Source of the DNA: an uncultured Clostridia bacterium
GTDB lineage: Bacteria; Bacillota; Clostridia; TANB77; CAG-508
DNA: 37,658 nt
NCBI GenBank assembly: GCA_944390525.1
Contig: CALXQH010000050.1
Coordinates: 1-37,658 of the forward strand
Reading direction: 5' to 3'
Positions 9,273 to 17,787 of this stretch are shown piece by piece; position 1 is the first letter of the stretch; the number at the start of each line of letters is the position of its first letter. Both the position numbers and the translations under genes were made by a program. Below the pieces are notes generated by a model. That model saw nothing but the letters and a program-made list of their open reading frames with translations. It did not search any database and had not been told where the DNA came from.

Positions 9273-12104
9273 ATGCAAGACAGTATTATTATTAAAGGAG
9301 CAAAAGAACATAATTTAAAAAACATAAATTTAGAAATTCCACGAGATAAATTGGTAGTAATTACAGGACTTTCAGGTTCAGGTAAATCATCATTAGCATT
9401 TGATACTTTATATGCAGAAGGACAAAGAAGATATGTAGAAAGTTTATCTTCATATGCAAGACAATTTTTAGGATTAATGGAAAAACCAGATGTAGAATCT
9501 ATAGAAGGATTATCACCAGCAATTTCTATAGACCAAAAAACTACTTCTCGTAATCCTCGTTCTACTGTTGGGACTGTAACAGAAATATATGATTATATCC
9601 GTTTACTTTACGCAAGAATTGGAATAGTATATTGTCCTAATTGTGGTAAAAAAATAGAAAAGCAAACTATAGACCAAATTATAGATAGTGTCATGAGTTT
9701 AGAAAAAGGAACAAAAATCCAAGTATTATCACCAGTTATTCGTGCTAAGAAAGGAGAATACACTAAACTCTTAAAAAATTTTCAAAAAGAAGGTTTTGTA
9801 AGAGTGCGTATAGATGGAGAAATACTAGAGCTAACAGATGATATAGAAATAGAAAGAAAGAAAAAACATAATATAGAGATTGTAGTAGATAGGTTAGTTA
9901 TAAATGAAAATATCAGAACAAGACTAACTGAATCTGTAGAAACAGCTTTGAAATATGCTAATAATATTGTATTAATTGATATACCAAAAGATAAAGAAAT
10001 TTTATATAGTCAAAATTATGCTTGTCCGGATTGTAATATTAGTATAGAAGAATTAACTCCAAGAATGTTTTCTTTTAACAATCCTTTTGGTGCTTGTCCA
10101 ACATGTACTGGTATTGGATATTTAATGAAAATGGATGAAGATTTAATAATTCCAGATAAAAACAAAACTTTATATGATGGAATAAAAGCTTTTGGTGCTA
10201 GTACAATGAAAAAAGGTGATACAATGGCAAAAATGTATTTTGAAAGTATAGCAAGACACTATGGTATAGAAATTAAAGAAGTACCAATAAAAAAATTGCC
10301 GAGTTGGTTTTTAGAAAAAATATTATATGGTACAGAAAACGAGGCTATTGATTTTGAATACACTTCATATGCTGGCACTAGAAAATTTACAACTCCGTTT
10401 GAAGGAGTTATACCAACTTTAGAAAGAAGATATAATGAAACAAAATCTCAAGGCATGAGAGATTTTTACGAAATGTACATGAGTGAAAGTGCTTGTCAAA
10501 CTTGCAATGGATCAAGACTAAAAAAAGAAAGCTTATCAGTAAAAATAGGAAATAAAAATATTAATGAATTAACAGATATGCCTATTAACAAAATAAAAGA
10601 ATTTTTTTTTATTTTAGAGTTAAATAACAAAGAAAAAATAATAGCAGATCAAATTTTAAAAGAGTTAAATAAACGTTTGCAATTTTTAATAGATGTTGGA
10701 CTAGAGTATTTAACTTTATCTAGAAGTGCAGGAACATTGTCAGGAGGAGAAGCACAGCGTATACGTTTAGCAACTCAAATAGGCTCAGGGTTAACAGGAG
10801 TATTATATATATTAGATGAGCCAAGCATAGGACTACATCAAAGAGACAATAATAAATTATTACGAACTCTTAGAAATTTAAGGGATCTAGGAAATACTGT
10901 TTTAGTTGTAGAACATGATGAAGATACTATGTATGCAGCAGACCAAATTATAGATATAGGACCTGGAGCAGGAGTTCACGGTGGAAATGTAATAGCACAA
11001 GGAACTGCTGAAGAAATTAAGCTAGTACCAGAATCAATTACAGGCCAATACCTAAGTGGTAAAAAGCAAATCAACGTACCAAAGAAAAGAAGAAAATCAA
11101 ATGGAAAAGCTATTGAAGTTAAAGGTGCTACAGAGCATAATTTAAAAAATCTAAATATAAAATTTCCATTAGGACAGTTCATCTGTGTAACTGGTGTTTC
11201 TGGTTCAGGGAAAAGTACACTAGTTAATGATATACTATATAAAACTGTAGCAAAAGAAATTTACGGATCTAATGAAAAACCAGGAAAATGTAAAGAAATA
11301 AAAGGATTAGAAAATATTGATAAAATTATAAACATAGACCAATCTCCAATAGGTAGAACACCACGATCTAACCCAGCTACATATACAGGGGTATTTGATA
11401 TGATTAGAGATATATTTGCAGCAACAGCAGAAGCAAAAATGAGAGGATATGATAAAGGTAGATTTAGTTTTAACGTTTCAGGAGGAAGATGTGAAGCTTG
11501 CTCTGGAGATGGTGTTTTAAAAATAGAAATGCACTTTTTACCAGACATTTATGTGCCTTGTGAAGTATGTAAAGGAAAGAGATATAATAGAGAAACATTA
11601 GAAGTAAAATATAAAGGAAAAACAATTAGTGATGTACTTGATATGACAGTAGAAGAAGCTTTAAAATTTTTTGAAAATATACCTAGAATCAAATCTAAAA
11701 TTCAAACTTTATATGATGTTGGATTAGGATATATTAAACTCGGTCAAACTTCAACTACCTTATCAGGAGGAGAAGCACAACGTGTAAAATTAGCAACAGA
11801 ACTATCTAAAAAAGCAACAGGAAAAACTTTATATATTTTGGATGAACCTACAACAGGACTTCATATAGCAGATGTACACAGATTAGTAGAAATTTTACAA
11901 AGGTTAGTTGATACAGGAAATAGTATTATTGTAATAGAACATAACTTAGACTTAATAAAAACTGCAGATTATATTATTGATTTAGGACCAGAAGGAGGAG
12001 AAAAAGGCGGGCAAATAATTGCTGTTGGATCACCAGAGCAAATTATAAAAAATGAACAAAGTTATACTGGTAAATTTTTAAAAAAATTTTTAAAAAAAAT
12101 GTAA
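9273..12104 (+). CDS. uvrA: Excinuclease ABC subunit A
   Basis: DNA-damage sensor of nucleotide excision repair; it loads UvrB onto lesions. Two ABC ATPase modules are visible: Walker [10 protein letters not shown] at 32-40 and GVSGSGKST at 641-649; signature LSGGEAQR twice; Walker [16 protein letters not shown] and [12 protein letters not shown]. Zinc-binding Cys clusters occur at CPNCGKK (about 120), CPDC...CPTC (about 250-277) and CEAC...CEVC (about 738-765), the last with the glycine-rich hairpin typical of UvrA. Length 943 is normal. It stands alone: uvrB and uvrC are not in the window. AGGGGG precedes the ATG by 7 bases. Confidence 0.98.
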   Translation: MQDSIIIKGAKEHNLKNINLEIPRDKLVVITGLSGSGKSSLAFDTLYAEGQRRYVESLSSYARQFLGLMEKPDVESIEGLSPAISIDQKTTSRNPRSTVGTVTEIYDYIRLLYARIGIVYCPNCGKKIEKQTIDQIIDSVMSLEKGTKIQVLSPVIRAKKGEYTKLLKNFQKEGFVRVRIDGEILELTDDIEIERKKKHNIEIVVDRLVINENIRTRLTESVETALKYANNIVLIDIPKDKEILYSQNYACPDCNISIEELTPRMFSFNNPFGACPTCTGIGYLMKMDEDLIIPDKNKTLYDGIKAFGASTMKKGDTMAKMYFESIARHYGIEIKEVPIKKLPSWFLEKILYGTENEAIDFEYTSYAGTRKFTTPFEGVIPTLERRYNETKSQGMRDFYEMYMSESACQTCNGSRLKKESLSVKIGNKNINELTDMPINKIKEFFFILELNNKEKIIADQILKELNKRLQFLIDVGLEYLTLSRSAGTLSGGEAQRIRLATQIGSGLTGVLYILDEPSIGLHQRDNNKLLRTLRNLRDLGNTVLVVEHDEDTMYAADQIIDIGPGAGVHGGNVIAQGTAEEIKLVPESITGQYLSGKKQINVPKKRRKSNGKAIEVKGATEHNLKNLNIKFPLGQFICVTGVSGSGKSTLVNDILYKTVAKEIYGSNEKPGKCKEIKGLENIDKIINIDQSPIGRTPRSNPATYTGVFDMIRDIFAATAEAKMRGYDKGRFSFNVSGGRCEACSGDGVLKIEMHFLPDIYVPCEVCKGKRYNRETLEVKYKGKTISDVLDMTVEEALKFFENIPRIKSKIQTLYDVGLGYIKLGQTSTTLSGGEAQRVKLATELSKKATGKTLYILDEPTTGLHIADVHRLVEILQRLVDTGNSIIVIEHNLDLIKTADYIIDLGPEGGEKGGQIIAVGSPEQIIKNEQSYTGKFLKKFLKKM

Positions 12105-12181
12105 TAATAAACATAAAACTAGTTCAAACTTGTAACATAGAAAATCCTTAATACATATTATGTAATGTGAGGTGAATAAGA

Positions 12182-12979
12182 TTGAATTGGTTTGAAAACT
12201 TAAGCCCAGTAATTCAGGCATTATTTGCAACTATATTTACTTGGGGAGTAACTGCTCTTGGAGCACTTATAGTTTGTTTTTTTAAAAAAATTAACAAAAA
12301 AGTACTAGATACTATTTTAGGTTTTAGTGCTGGCGTAATGATAGCAGCTTCATTTTGGTCTTTACTATCTCCTGCACTTGAATTATCAGAAGAACTTAGA
12401 TACATAGTATGGGTGCTACCAGCTATAGGATTTATAGCCGGAGGTTTATTTGTGCTATTATCTGATAGATTTTTAGACAAAATTTTAAAAAGTAGTAAAA
12501 ATTTAAAAAATTCAACTTCATTAAAAAGAAATATTTTATTAATATCAGCAATTACTATTCATAATATACCAGAGGGTATGGCAGTAGGAGTTGCTTTTGG
12601 AGGAATAGCTAGCGGTGTACCAGGAATGACTTTAATAGGAGCTATTATGTTAGCTGTAGGAATAGGAATTCAAAATTTTCCAGAAGGAGCAGCTGTAGCA
12701 CTACCTCTTAGAAGTGAAGGATATTCAAGATTTAAAAGTTTTATGATTGGTCAGGCATCAGCAATAGTAGAACCAATAGCGGCAATAATAGGTGCAATAT
12801 TAGTAATATATATAAGAAGTATGTTGCCATTTTTATTAGCATTTGCAGCAGGAGCGATGCTCATTGTAGCAGCAAGAGAACTATTACCAGAATCAGTAAA
12901 AGAAAATAAAAATTTATCAACTTTTGGATTAATTTTTGGATTTATAATAATGATGATATTAGATGTTGCTTTAGGATGA
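12182..12979 (+). CDS. ZIP family metal transporter (GufA/ZupT-like)
   Basis: Inner-membrane importer of divalent metals such as zinc or iron. The two conserved metal-site helices are HNIPEGMAVGVAFGG and GIQNFPEGAAVALPL, the bacterial GufA/ZupT pattern. About eight membrane segments and 265 residues fit the family, and the short charged loop near residues 100-116 may be the variable cytoplasmic loop. The start is a TTG at 12182 after GAGGTG; no ATG is suitably placed. A perfect 20-bp hairpin follows the stop. The metal actually moved cannot be told from sequence. Confidence 0.9.
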   Translation: MNWFENLSPVIQALFATIFTWGVTALGALIVCFFKKINKKVLDTILGFSAGVMIAASFWSLLSPALELSEELRYIVWVLPAIGFIAGGLFVLLSDRFLDKILKSSKNLKNSTSLKRNILLISAITIHNIPEGMAVGVAFGGIASGVPGMTLIGAIMLAVGIGIQNFPEGAAVALPLRSEGYSRFKSFMIGQASAIVEPIAAIIGAILVIYIRSMLPFLLAFAAGAMLIVAARELLPESVKENKNLSTFGLIFGFIIMMILDVALG

Positions 12980-12990
12980 AAAATGAAATT

Positions 12991-13040
12991 AAAAGAATAA
13001 TTAAAGTAAACTTAAAATATTTTACTTTAATTATTCTTTT
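12991..13040 (+). terminator. Hairpin terminator after the ZIP transporter gene
   Basis: Two perfect 20-base arms (12991-13010 and 13021-13040) with a 10-base loop. The stem is nearly all A/T, starts 11 bases after the ZIP stop and ends in a T-rich tract (CTTTTTC). The symmetry means it could work on both strands. Confidence 0.8.
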
Positions 13041-13059
13041 TCAATTAATAGATTAATAC

Positions 13060-13088
13060 TTGTAAACATTATGTAAATATGATAAAAT
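13060..13088 (+). promoter_or_regulatory. Likely promoter of the 13172 gene
   Basis: TTGTAA at 13060-13065 and TAAAAT at 13083-13088 with a 17-base spacer. It lies just after the preceding terminator and 83 bases before the ATG. Confidence 0.5.
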
Positions 13089-13171
13089 AATATAAATAGT
13101 TTTTTATCCTATTTTTCAGTTTTATATAAACAGCAAAAAGTAAAAAATAATTATTTTGAGGAGAAAAGAAT

Positions 13172-13870
13172 ATGAAACATTTAATCAGTACATGGAAAAA
13201 AGGATGGCAACTTTTATATAGTGACGAACAAATTTCTTTTTACACTTTTTTTACAATTATTTTTGCAGAAAGTTCGTATTTTTGGGATTCTCAGCCAGTT
13301 ACGATTTCTATTCCATTTAATGCCGTTCTAATGGGATATATAATAAATGTATTATTATCTGCATTAGGTAAAACGTTATACAAAAAAACAAAAAAAGAAG
13401 TTTTAATTACTATTATTTATTTGTTAACATTTATAATACTGTTTATGATTGGGTGTTTTGTAAACATATTTATAAGTATTATAATAACAATAATACCGTT
13501 TGGTATGACAGCATTATGGATAAGATTTAGAGAATATCAGAAAAATATGTTAACTTATGCAAAAATAGACAAATTTGTAGAAAAAATACTTAAAAGGCTA
13601 ACTAAAATAGGATTTGAACTAGACAAACTAGCATTCAAGAAAACACTGTATATATTGTCGCAACTGCTATTTATTAGTATTCCTTTTATTATATTTGCTA
13701 TATTTTTCAAATTTATACCTATAGGAACACTATTAATAAAAAATATTGTACTTATCATTTATTTAATTATTATACCTTTTATCTCTTTATTAGAAAAGGA
13801 GTTATCTACATACAATATTTTTGAATTAGCTTATATTTACTATAATCCTAAAAATAAATTAGAAAAATAA
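13172..13870 (+). CDS. Unknown multi-pass membrane protein
   Basis: I do not recognise this 232-residue protein. It has about five hydrophobic helices (roughly residues 46-64, 75-95, 97-118, 160-178, 186-208). A basic amphipathic stretch lies between the third and fourth (about 119-155, rich in Lys and aromatics). The N-terminus carries a basic, aromatic segment (HLISTWKKGWQLLYSDEQISFYTFF) without a cleavable signal. It is monocistronic: its own promoter, a GAGGAG ribosome binding site and a hairpin after the stop. Base composition matches its neighbours. No conserved catalytic motif is visible. Confidence 0.8.
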   Translation: MKHLISTWKKGWQLLYSDEQISFYTFFTIIFAESSYFWDSQPVTISIPFNAVLMGYIINVLLSALGKTLYKKTKKEVLITIIYLLTFIILFMIGCFVNIFISIIITIIPFGMTALWIRFREYQKNMLTYAKIDKFVEKILKRLTKIGFELDKLAFKKTLYILSQLLFISIPFIIFAIFFKFIPIGTLLIKNIVLIIYLIIIPFISLLEKELSTYNIFELAYIYYNPKNKLEK

Positions 13871-13895
13871 AAATTTGCAAAATTACTGATTAAGA

Positions 13896-13927
13896 AAAGA
13901 GAGCTCCTAATTTAGGATACTCTCTTT
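13896..13927 (+). terminator. Hairpin after the 13172 gene
   Basis: AAAGAGAG (13896-13903) pairs with CTCTCTTT (13920-13927), with an inner TCCTAA/TTAGGA stem. The following T-run is short (TTTATT), so termination is probable, not certain. Confidence 0.65.
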
Positions 13928-14004
13928 ATTAAGTAAAAAATTATAAAAATTTAACAAAAATAAAATATTATTCATAATATATACAAAAACGAAAGGAGTT
14001 TTTT

Positions 14005-14724
14005 ATGAATTATGAAATAATGATGAATGGAAATGTAAAAATTGGAGAATTGGCTCCCGAATTTGAAGCTCAAACAACAATGGGTAATATAAAACTTAAT
14101 GACTATAAAGGAAAGTGGGTTGTTTTATTTTCTCATCCTGGAGATTTTACCCCCGTTTGTACAACAGAAATTATAGCTTTTTCTAAGGCAAATCAATATT
14201 TTGAACAATTAAATACTTGCTTAATTGGATTAAGCATAGATAGTAATAGCTCACATCTTGCATGGTTATATGACATTTATTGTAAAACAGGGATTATTGT
14301 TCCATTTCCAATCATTGCTGATAGAAATGGAACAATAGCTAGAAAGTATGGAATGATTTCTAATGAGGTAAGTACAACAGAAACAGTAAGAAATGTTTTT
14401 ATTATTGACGATAAAGGTATAGTTAGACTTATTTTGATTTATCCTATGAATGTGGGCAGATGCATTCCAGAAATTTTAAGGACATTGACAGCATTACAAA
14501 TAGCAGATAGTAATAAGGTTTCTACTCCAGCCAACTGGGTTCCTTGCCATCCAGCTATTTTACCTCCACCAAAAACATTTGAAGAATTATTACAAAGAAA
14601 CCAAGAAATTAATAAAAAAAATAATGGAATGAACTGGTATTTATCTTTTCAAGAAGTAAAAAATTGTGAGAAAATTGAAAAAAATAGCTTTGAATATAAT
14701 AAAATAAAAAATAAAAATGAATAA
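14005..14724 (+). CDS. Peroxiredoxin (Prx6-like / AhpC-TSA family)
   Basis: Thiol peroxidase that reduces hydrogen peroxide and organic peroxides, a common oxygen-protection enzyme of anaerobes. The thioredoxin-fold core starts at IGELAPEFEA; the peroxidatic Cys is C52 in HPGDFTPVCTTE. The Arg region (ETVRNVFIIDDKGIVR) and the long C-terminal domain (LTALQIADSNKVSTPANWVP...LPPPKTFEELLQR) are typical of the archaeal and clostridial Prx6-like group. Extra cysteines occur at about C153, C181 and C221, so a resolving disulfide is possible. Length 239 is slightly longer than usual, with a Lys/Asn-rich tail. The ATG follows AAAGGAG. The following hairpin links it to the DUF1540 gene. Confidence 0.93.
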   Translation: MNYEIMMNGNVKIGELAPEFEAQTTMGNIKLNDYKGKWVVLFSHPGDFTPVCTTEIIAFSKANQYFEQLNTCLIGLSIDSNSSHLAWLYDIYCKTGIIVPFPIIADRNGTIARKYGMISNEVSTTETVRNVFIIDDKGIVRLILIYPMNVGRCIPEILRTLTALQIADSNKVSTPANWVPCHPAILPPPKTFEELLQRNQEINKKNNGMNWYLSFQEVKNCEKIEKNSFEYNKIKNKNE

Positions 14725-14743
14725 AAAAATACAATAAAATAAA

Positions 14744-14793
14744 AAAAAATAGCCATAATAATATTAATAAAATATTAAAGGAGGCTATTTTTT
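14744..14793 (+). terminator. Hairpin between peroxiredoxin and DUF1540 genes, enclosing the ribosome binding site
   Basis: AAAAAATAGCC (14744-14754) is a perfect complement of GGCTATTTTTT (14783-14793). The 28-base loop contains AAAGGAG, and the arm's own GG is part of the ribosome binding site of the next gene, whose ATG is at 14794. The G/C-topped stem followed by six T looks like an intrinsic terminator for the peroxiredoxin transcript. In a read-through transcript it would also partly cover the translation start of the DUF1540 gene. Confidence 0.6.
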
Positions 14794-14970
14794 ATGGAAA
14801 AGAAACAAAAAATAAATTGTACAGTAGAAAGTTGTAAATATAACAATAGCAAAATACAAGAATGTGAATTAGGAGAAATCGTTGTAACACCAATTATAGG
14901 ATGTAATACAAAACAACCAGATGAATCTATGTGTAGTAGTTACAGATATGAAAAAAAACAACAAGACTAA
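14794..14970 (+). CDS. DUF1540 Cys-rich small protein
   Basis: A 58-residue protein with cysteines at 9, 14, 24, 37 and 47. The spacing CTVESCKYNNSKIQECELGEI fits DUF1540, small Cys-rich proteins common in Clostridia that probably bind a metal; their role is unknown. One Cys replaces the usual Ala or Gly near position 37, and the last family Cys is in MCSSYRY. The start is fixed by AAAGGAGG, 7-8 bases before ATG 14794. A terminator follows. Confidence 0.85.
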   Translation: MEKKQKINCTVESCKYNNSKIQECELGEIVVTPIIGCNTKQPDESMCSSYRYEKKQQD

Positions 14971-14990
14971 ATCAAAAAATTAATAAGTAG

Positions 14991-15020
14991 AAGTAAGTTT
15001 TAAAAACAACTTACTTTTAT
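14991..15020 (+). terminator. Terminator after the DUF1540 gene
   Basis: AAGTAAGTT (14991-14999) pairs with AACTTACTT (15008-15016), followed by TTATTTATT. Confidence 0.75.
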
Positions 15021-15042
15021 TTATTCTTATTTAAAATAAATG

Positions 15043-15071
15043 TTGAATATTAGAAATAAGTGATATATAAT
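15043..15071 (+). promoter_or_regulatory. Likely SigA promoter of fba
   Basis: TTGAAT at 15043-15048 and a perfect TATAAT at 15066-15071 with a 17-base spacer, 28 bases before the fba ATG. Confidence 0.8.
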
Positions 15072-15098
15072 AAAAAAAAATATTAAGGAGGGTAAATT

Positions 15099-16028
15099 AT
15101 GCCATTAGTAACAACTAAAGATATGTTTGAAAAATCTATGAAAGAACATTTTGCAATAGGAGCTTTTAATGTTAATAATATGGAAATTATACAAGCTATT
15201 GTTGATGCTGCAGCAGAAGAAAATTCACCAATTGTCTTACAAGCTTCATCGAGTGCAATAAAATATGCTAGAATAGGGTATCTAAGAAGAATGGTAGAAG
15301 CAGCATTAGAAGAACATGATATTCCTGTTGTTTTACATTTAGATCATGGACCTGACTTTGAAACTTGTAAACTATGTATAGATAATGGTTTTTCTTCTGT
15401 TATGATAGATGGTTCAAAATACGATTTTGAAAAAAATATAGCTTTAACAAAAAAAGTAGTAGAATATGCTCATAACAAAGGAGTAGTTGTTGAAGCAGAA
15501 CTGGGGAAATTAGCAGGAGTTGAAGATGAAGTAAATGTAAGTGCTTCTGATGCTATATATACAGATCCTGAACAAGCAAAAGAATTTGTAGAAAGAACAA
15601 AATGCGATTCTTTAGCTATAGCAATAGGAACAAGCCATGGAGCATATAAATTTAAAGGAGAAGCAAAGTTAAGATTTGATATTTTAGAAAAAATTAAGGA
15701 AAAATTACCTAAAACTCCAATAGTATTGCATGGAGCTTCTACAGTAATTCCTGAACTAGTGAATATGTGTAATAAATATGGTGGAAATATACCTGGAGCT
15801 AAAGGAGTTCCTGATGAAATGCTACATGAAGCTAGCTTAAGAGGTGTCTCTAAAATAAATGTAGACACAGACTTACGTTTAGCTATGACTGGTGCAATTA
15901 GAAAAGTATTCGCAGAAGAACCAGAAGTATTTGACCCTAGAAAATATATGTTACCAGCAAGAGAATTAATATGTAAAACTGTACAACATAAAATAAGAGA
16001 TGTTTTTTGTTCAAGCAATAAAGCATAA
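15099..16028 (+). CDS. fba: Fructose-bisphosphate aldolase, class II
   Basis: Zinc-dependent aldolase of glycolysis and gluconeogenesis; it splits fructose 1,6-bisphosphate into dihydroxyacetone phosphate and glyceraldehyde 3-phosphate. Class II signatures: VVLHLDHGPDFETC with catalytic Asp and zinc His, SVMIDGSKYDFEKNI, VVEAELGKLAGVEDEV, AIAIGTSHGAYKF, IVLHGAS, and KINVDTDLRLAMTGAIR for phosphate binding. Length 309 fits the family. It has a strong AAGGAGGG site and its own promoter and hairpin, so it is transcribed alone. The long antisense frame inside it is a shadow. Confidence 0.96.
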   Translation: MPLVTTKDMFEKSMKEHFAIGAFNVNNMEIIQAIVDAAAEENSPIVLQASSSAIKYARIGYLRRMVEAALEEHDIPVVLHLDHGPDFETCKLCIDNGFSSVMIDGSKYDFEKNIALTKKVVEYAHNKGVVVEAELGKLAGVEDEVNVSASDAIYTDPEQAKEFVERTKCDSLAIAIGTSHGAYKFKGEAKLRFDILEKIKEKLPKTPIVLHGASTVIPELVNMCNKYGGNIPGAKGVPDEMLHEASLRGVSKINVDTDLRLAMTGAIRKVFAEEPEVFDPRKYMLPARELICKTVQHKIRDVFCSSNKA

Positions 16029-16040
16029 ATATAAAAAAAG

Positions 16041-16102
16041 TCTATGATTATTTTTATTATTTAAAGTGTAAAAACATGAACTATTAAAAAAATAATCATA
16101 GA
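16041..16102. terminator. Convergent hairpin between fba and smpB
   Basis: Perfect 15-base arms (16041-16055 and 16088-16102) with a 32-base loop lie between the stops of fba (plus) and smpB (minus). T-rich tracts flank the stem on both strands, so it may serve both genes. Confidence 0.6.
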
Positions 16103-16110
16103 TAATATTT

Positions 16111-16563
16111 TTATAAAATATTTTTAAAGGCTTTTTTAATCCTCATTTCAGCATCCTTTTTTGCAATATCCTCACGTTTATCATATAATTTTTTACCTTT
16201 ACCTATTCCTAATTCTACTTTTAAAAAACTACCTGAAAAATATAAACTCATTGGTACAAGAGTATAACCTTTTTGTTTTATTAATCCAATTAGCTTAACA
16301 ATCTCTTTTCTGTTTAATAATAGCTTCCTGACTCTTAAAGGATCTTTATTGAAAATATTTCCCTGTTCATAAGGACTTATATGCATATTATATAAATATA
16401 TTTCACCATTTTTTATATTAGCATAACTATCTTTTAAATTAACTTTACCATTGCGAATAGATTTTATTTCAGTACCAAAAAGAGCTATTCCTGCCTCTAT
16501 TGAATTTATTATATTATAATTATGCTTTGCTGTAGGATTTGTAGCAATTATTTTATTATTCAT
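16111..16563 (-). CDS. smpB: SsrA-binding protein
   Basis: Partner of tmRNA in ribosome rescue by trans-translation. The 150-residue protein shows the family pattern: [44 protein letters not shown], the [15 protein letters not shown] [26 protein letters not shown] stretch, and the basic C-terminal tail [23 protein letters not shown] that inserts into the decoding centre. Its ssrA gene is not visible here. AAGGAG precedes the ATG. In many Bacillota smpB follows rnr and ssrA is close by; neither neighbour is present in this window. Confidence 0.96.
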   Translation of the reverse strand: MNNKIIATNPTAKHNYNIINSIEAGIALFGTEIKSIRNGKVNLKDSYANIKNGEIYLYNMHISPYEQGNIFNKDPLRVRKLLLNRKEIVKLIGLIKQKGYTLVPMSLYFSGSFLKVELGIGKGKKLYDKREDIAKKDAEMRIKKAFKNIL

Positions 16564-16608
16564 ATGTAATCTCCTTGTAACAAAATAGTATTTTAATAAA
16601 CTAAAAAT

Positions 16609-16617
16609 ATTATAACA
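16609..16617 (-). promoter_or_regulatory. Extended -10 promoter of smpB
   Basis: On the minus strand this reads TGTTATAAT, a perfect extended -10 element, about 46 bases before the smpB start. No good -35 is seen at 17 bases. The element overlaps one arm of the 16611-16652 inverted repeat. Confidence 0.5.
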
Positions 16618-16652
16618 TATGTGTCAATAAAAAAATAGACACATATGTTATA
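16611..16652. repeat. Perfect 15-bp inverted repeat between smpB and the 16660 gene
   Basis: Arms 16611-16625 and 16638-16652 (core ACATATGTGTC / GACACATATGT) with a 12-base A-rich loop. It starts 8 bases after the stop of the upstream minus-strand gene and is most simply its terminator. It also overlaps the extended -10 of smpB, so an operator role is possible. Confidence 0.7.
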
Positions 16653-16659
16653 GGTTTAT

Positions 16660-17133
16660 TTATCCATTGTCGTTGTCATCATCACCATGATAAATTGTTG
16701 CATTAGGATTTTGCCTTGCGTAATATAATACTAGAGCAATTATTGCTATAGCTAATATAGCCATAATGCTCCAAGTTAAAACATTACTTGACATATTTGC
16801 AAATAACCCTCCATTAGGTGTTGCTTCAGCAGTTGTTCTTGTTACACTATATCCAGTATTGTTACTAGCTCCTGTATAGTTGTTTGTTTGATTATTAGTC
16901 ATATCATTAGTAATATTTTTTGCACCATTTTCTACAGCATTTAAGCTATTACTAATTCCATTAACTACACCTTTTCCAGCATCTTCTATTACATTTTCAG
17001 TGCCTCCCACAAAATTTCTGACATTATTTACAGCATTATTCATCATATTATTATTGGCAGCAAATGTATAAGGAATAGCAAAAAGAGAAAAAATAACTAA
17101 TAGAGCAGTAACGATAAAGAATTTCTTTGTCAT
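16660..17133 (-). CDS. Secreted Asn-rich single-pass membrane protein, unknown
   Basis: A 157-residue protein I cannot assign to a family. It has a clear Sec signal (basic MTKK, hydrophobic FFIVTALLVIFSLFAIPYTF, likely cleavage after AFA at about 26). A hydrophilic Asn/Thr/Gly-rich region (about 27-115) contains NVRNFVGGTENVIEDAGKGVVNGISNSLNAVENGAKN, a weakly amphipathic stretch with regular Val/Ile/Asn spacing. One membrane helix follows at about 118-139, then a short tail ending in an acidic DDDNDNG. Predicted topology is an outside domain anchored at its C-terminus. It has the same plan as the neighbouring 17253-17663 gene. AAGGAGG lies 10 bases before the ATG, and a hairpin sits just upstream of it. 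Confidence 0.75.
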   Translation of the reverse strand: MTKKFFIVTALLVIFSLFAIPYTFAANNNMMNNAVNNVRNFVGGTENVIEDAGKGVVNGISNSLNAVENGAKNITNDMTNNQTNNYTGASNNTGYSVTRTTAEATPNGGLFANMSSNVLTWSIMAILAIAIIALVLYYARQNPNATIYHGDDDNDNG

Positions 17134-17155
17134 ATGATAAGAACCTCCTTTTTAA

Positions 17156-17183
17156 AATATTGAGTAAAAATTTGCTCAATATT
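17156..17183 (-). promoter_or_regulatory. Leader hairpin upstream of the 16660 gene
   Basis: AATATTGAG (17156-17164) and CTCAATATT (17175-17183) form a 9-bp stem with a 10-base loop. It ends about 6 bases before the AAGGAGG site (17144-17150) on the minus strand. It is in the probable 5' leader, so it could be an operator or affect translation; there is no experimental hint. Confidence 0.45.
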
Positions 17184-17233
17184 AGTATTTAAAATTTTTT
17201 ATAAAATATTCTGATAAATAGTGGAAAGAAAAA

Positions 17234-17262
17234 AAGAAATTAATTTTAAAAATTAATTTCTT
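17234..17262 (-). terminator. Terminator of the 17253 gene
   Basis: Arms of 14 bases (17234-17247 and 17249-17262) form an A/T stem overlapping the stop codon. On the minus strand it is followed by a T-run (TTTCTTTCC). The symmetrical centre leaves a loop of at least a few bases. Confidence 0.65.
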
Positions 17263-17663
17263 AATCTAATTATAATTGCTATAGCAAGTAGTATTAATAT
17301 AACTCCTACGGTAATTAATAAAATATTTATAATATTTGTAATTCCCAATTCTGATTCAGAAGTAGAAGAAACATCTACTGGATTTAAAGTTTCTACATTT
17401 GAATTTGTTAAATTAAATTCATCATTTAGTAAATTAGAATCAGTATTTTGAACATTATTGTCAGTTATTTCATTAGATTGTATATTGCTTAAATCATTAC
17501 TAGTATTTGATAATGTATTGCTTTCATTATTTTGCTGTATGGAAGTGTTGTCTTCACTTGTGCCAGGTAAATTTAAATTGATATCACTAGCATATACAAC
17601 GCTTATATATAAAATAAATATTAATAAAGAAAAAACAATTATTTTTATATTTTTTTTATTCAT
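17253..17663 (-). CDS. Secreted Asn/Ser-rich single-pass membrane protein, unknown
   Basis: Unrecognised 136-residue protein with a signal peptide (basic MNKKNIK, hydrophobic IIVFSLLIFILYISVVYA, likely cut after YAS-type site near 26). A very Asn/Ser/Thr/Asp-rich linker (about 27-103) has no sign of a folded domain. It ends with one membrane helix (about 108-132) closed by the basic RLRN. The plan (signal, polar linker, C-terminal anchor) matches the downstream 16660-17133 gene, though sequence identity is low. The cell-surface location follows from the signal and anchor; function is unknown. AAGGAGG precedes the ATG. Confidence 0.75.
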   Translation of the reverse strand: MNKKNIKIIVFSLLIFILYISVVYASDINLNLPGTSEDNTSIQQNNESNTLSNTSNDLSNIQSNEITDNNVQNTDSNLLNDEFNLTNSNVETLNPVDVSSTSESELGITNIINILLITVGVILILLAIAIIIRLRN

Positions 17664-17787
17664 AAAAACCTCCTTGAAAAAATTTCTTTAGTACGATATA
17701 ATAATACACAATTAAAACAAAAAAGTCTATAGATTTTAAAGATTTTTTTTAAAAACAATAATTTTATTACAATAAAGGGGAATATTA

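Noticed and set aside
15470..16018. A 182-residue antisense open frame within fba
   Set aside because: Codon-shadow of a clear aldolase gene; no ribosome binding site or recognisable protein.
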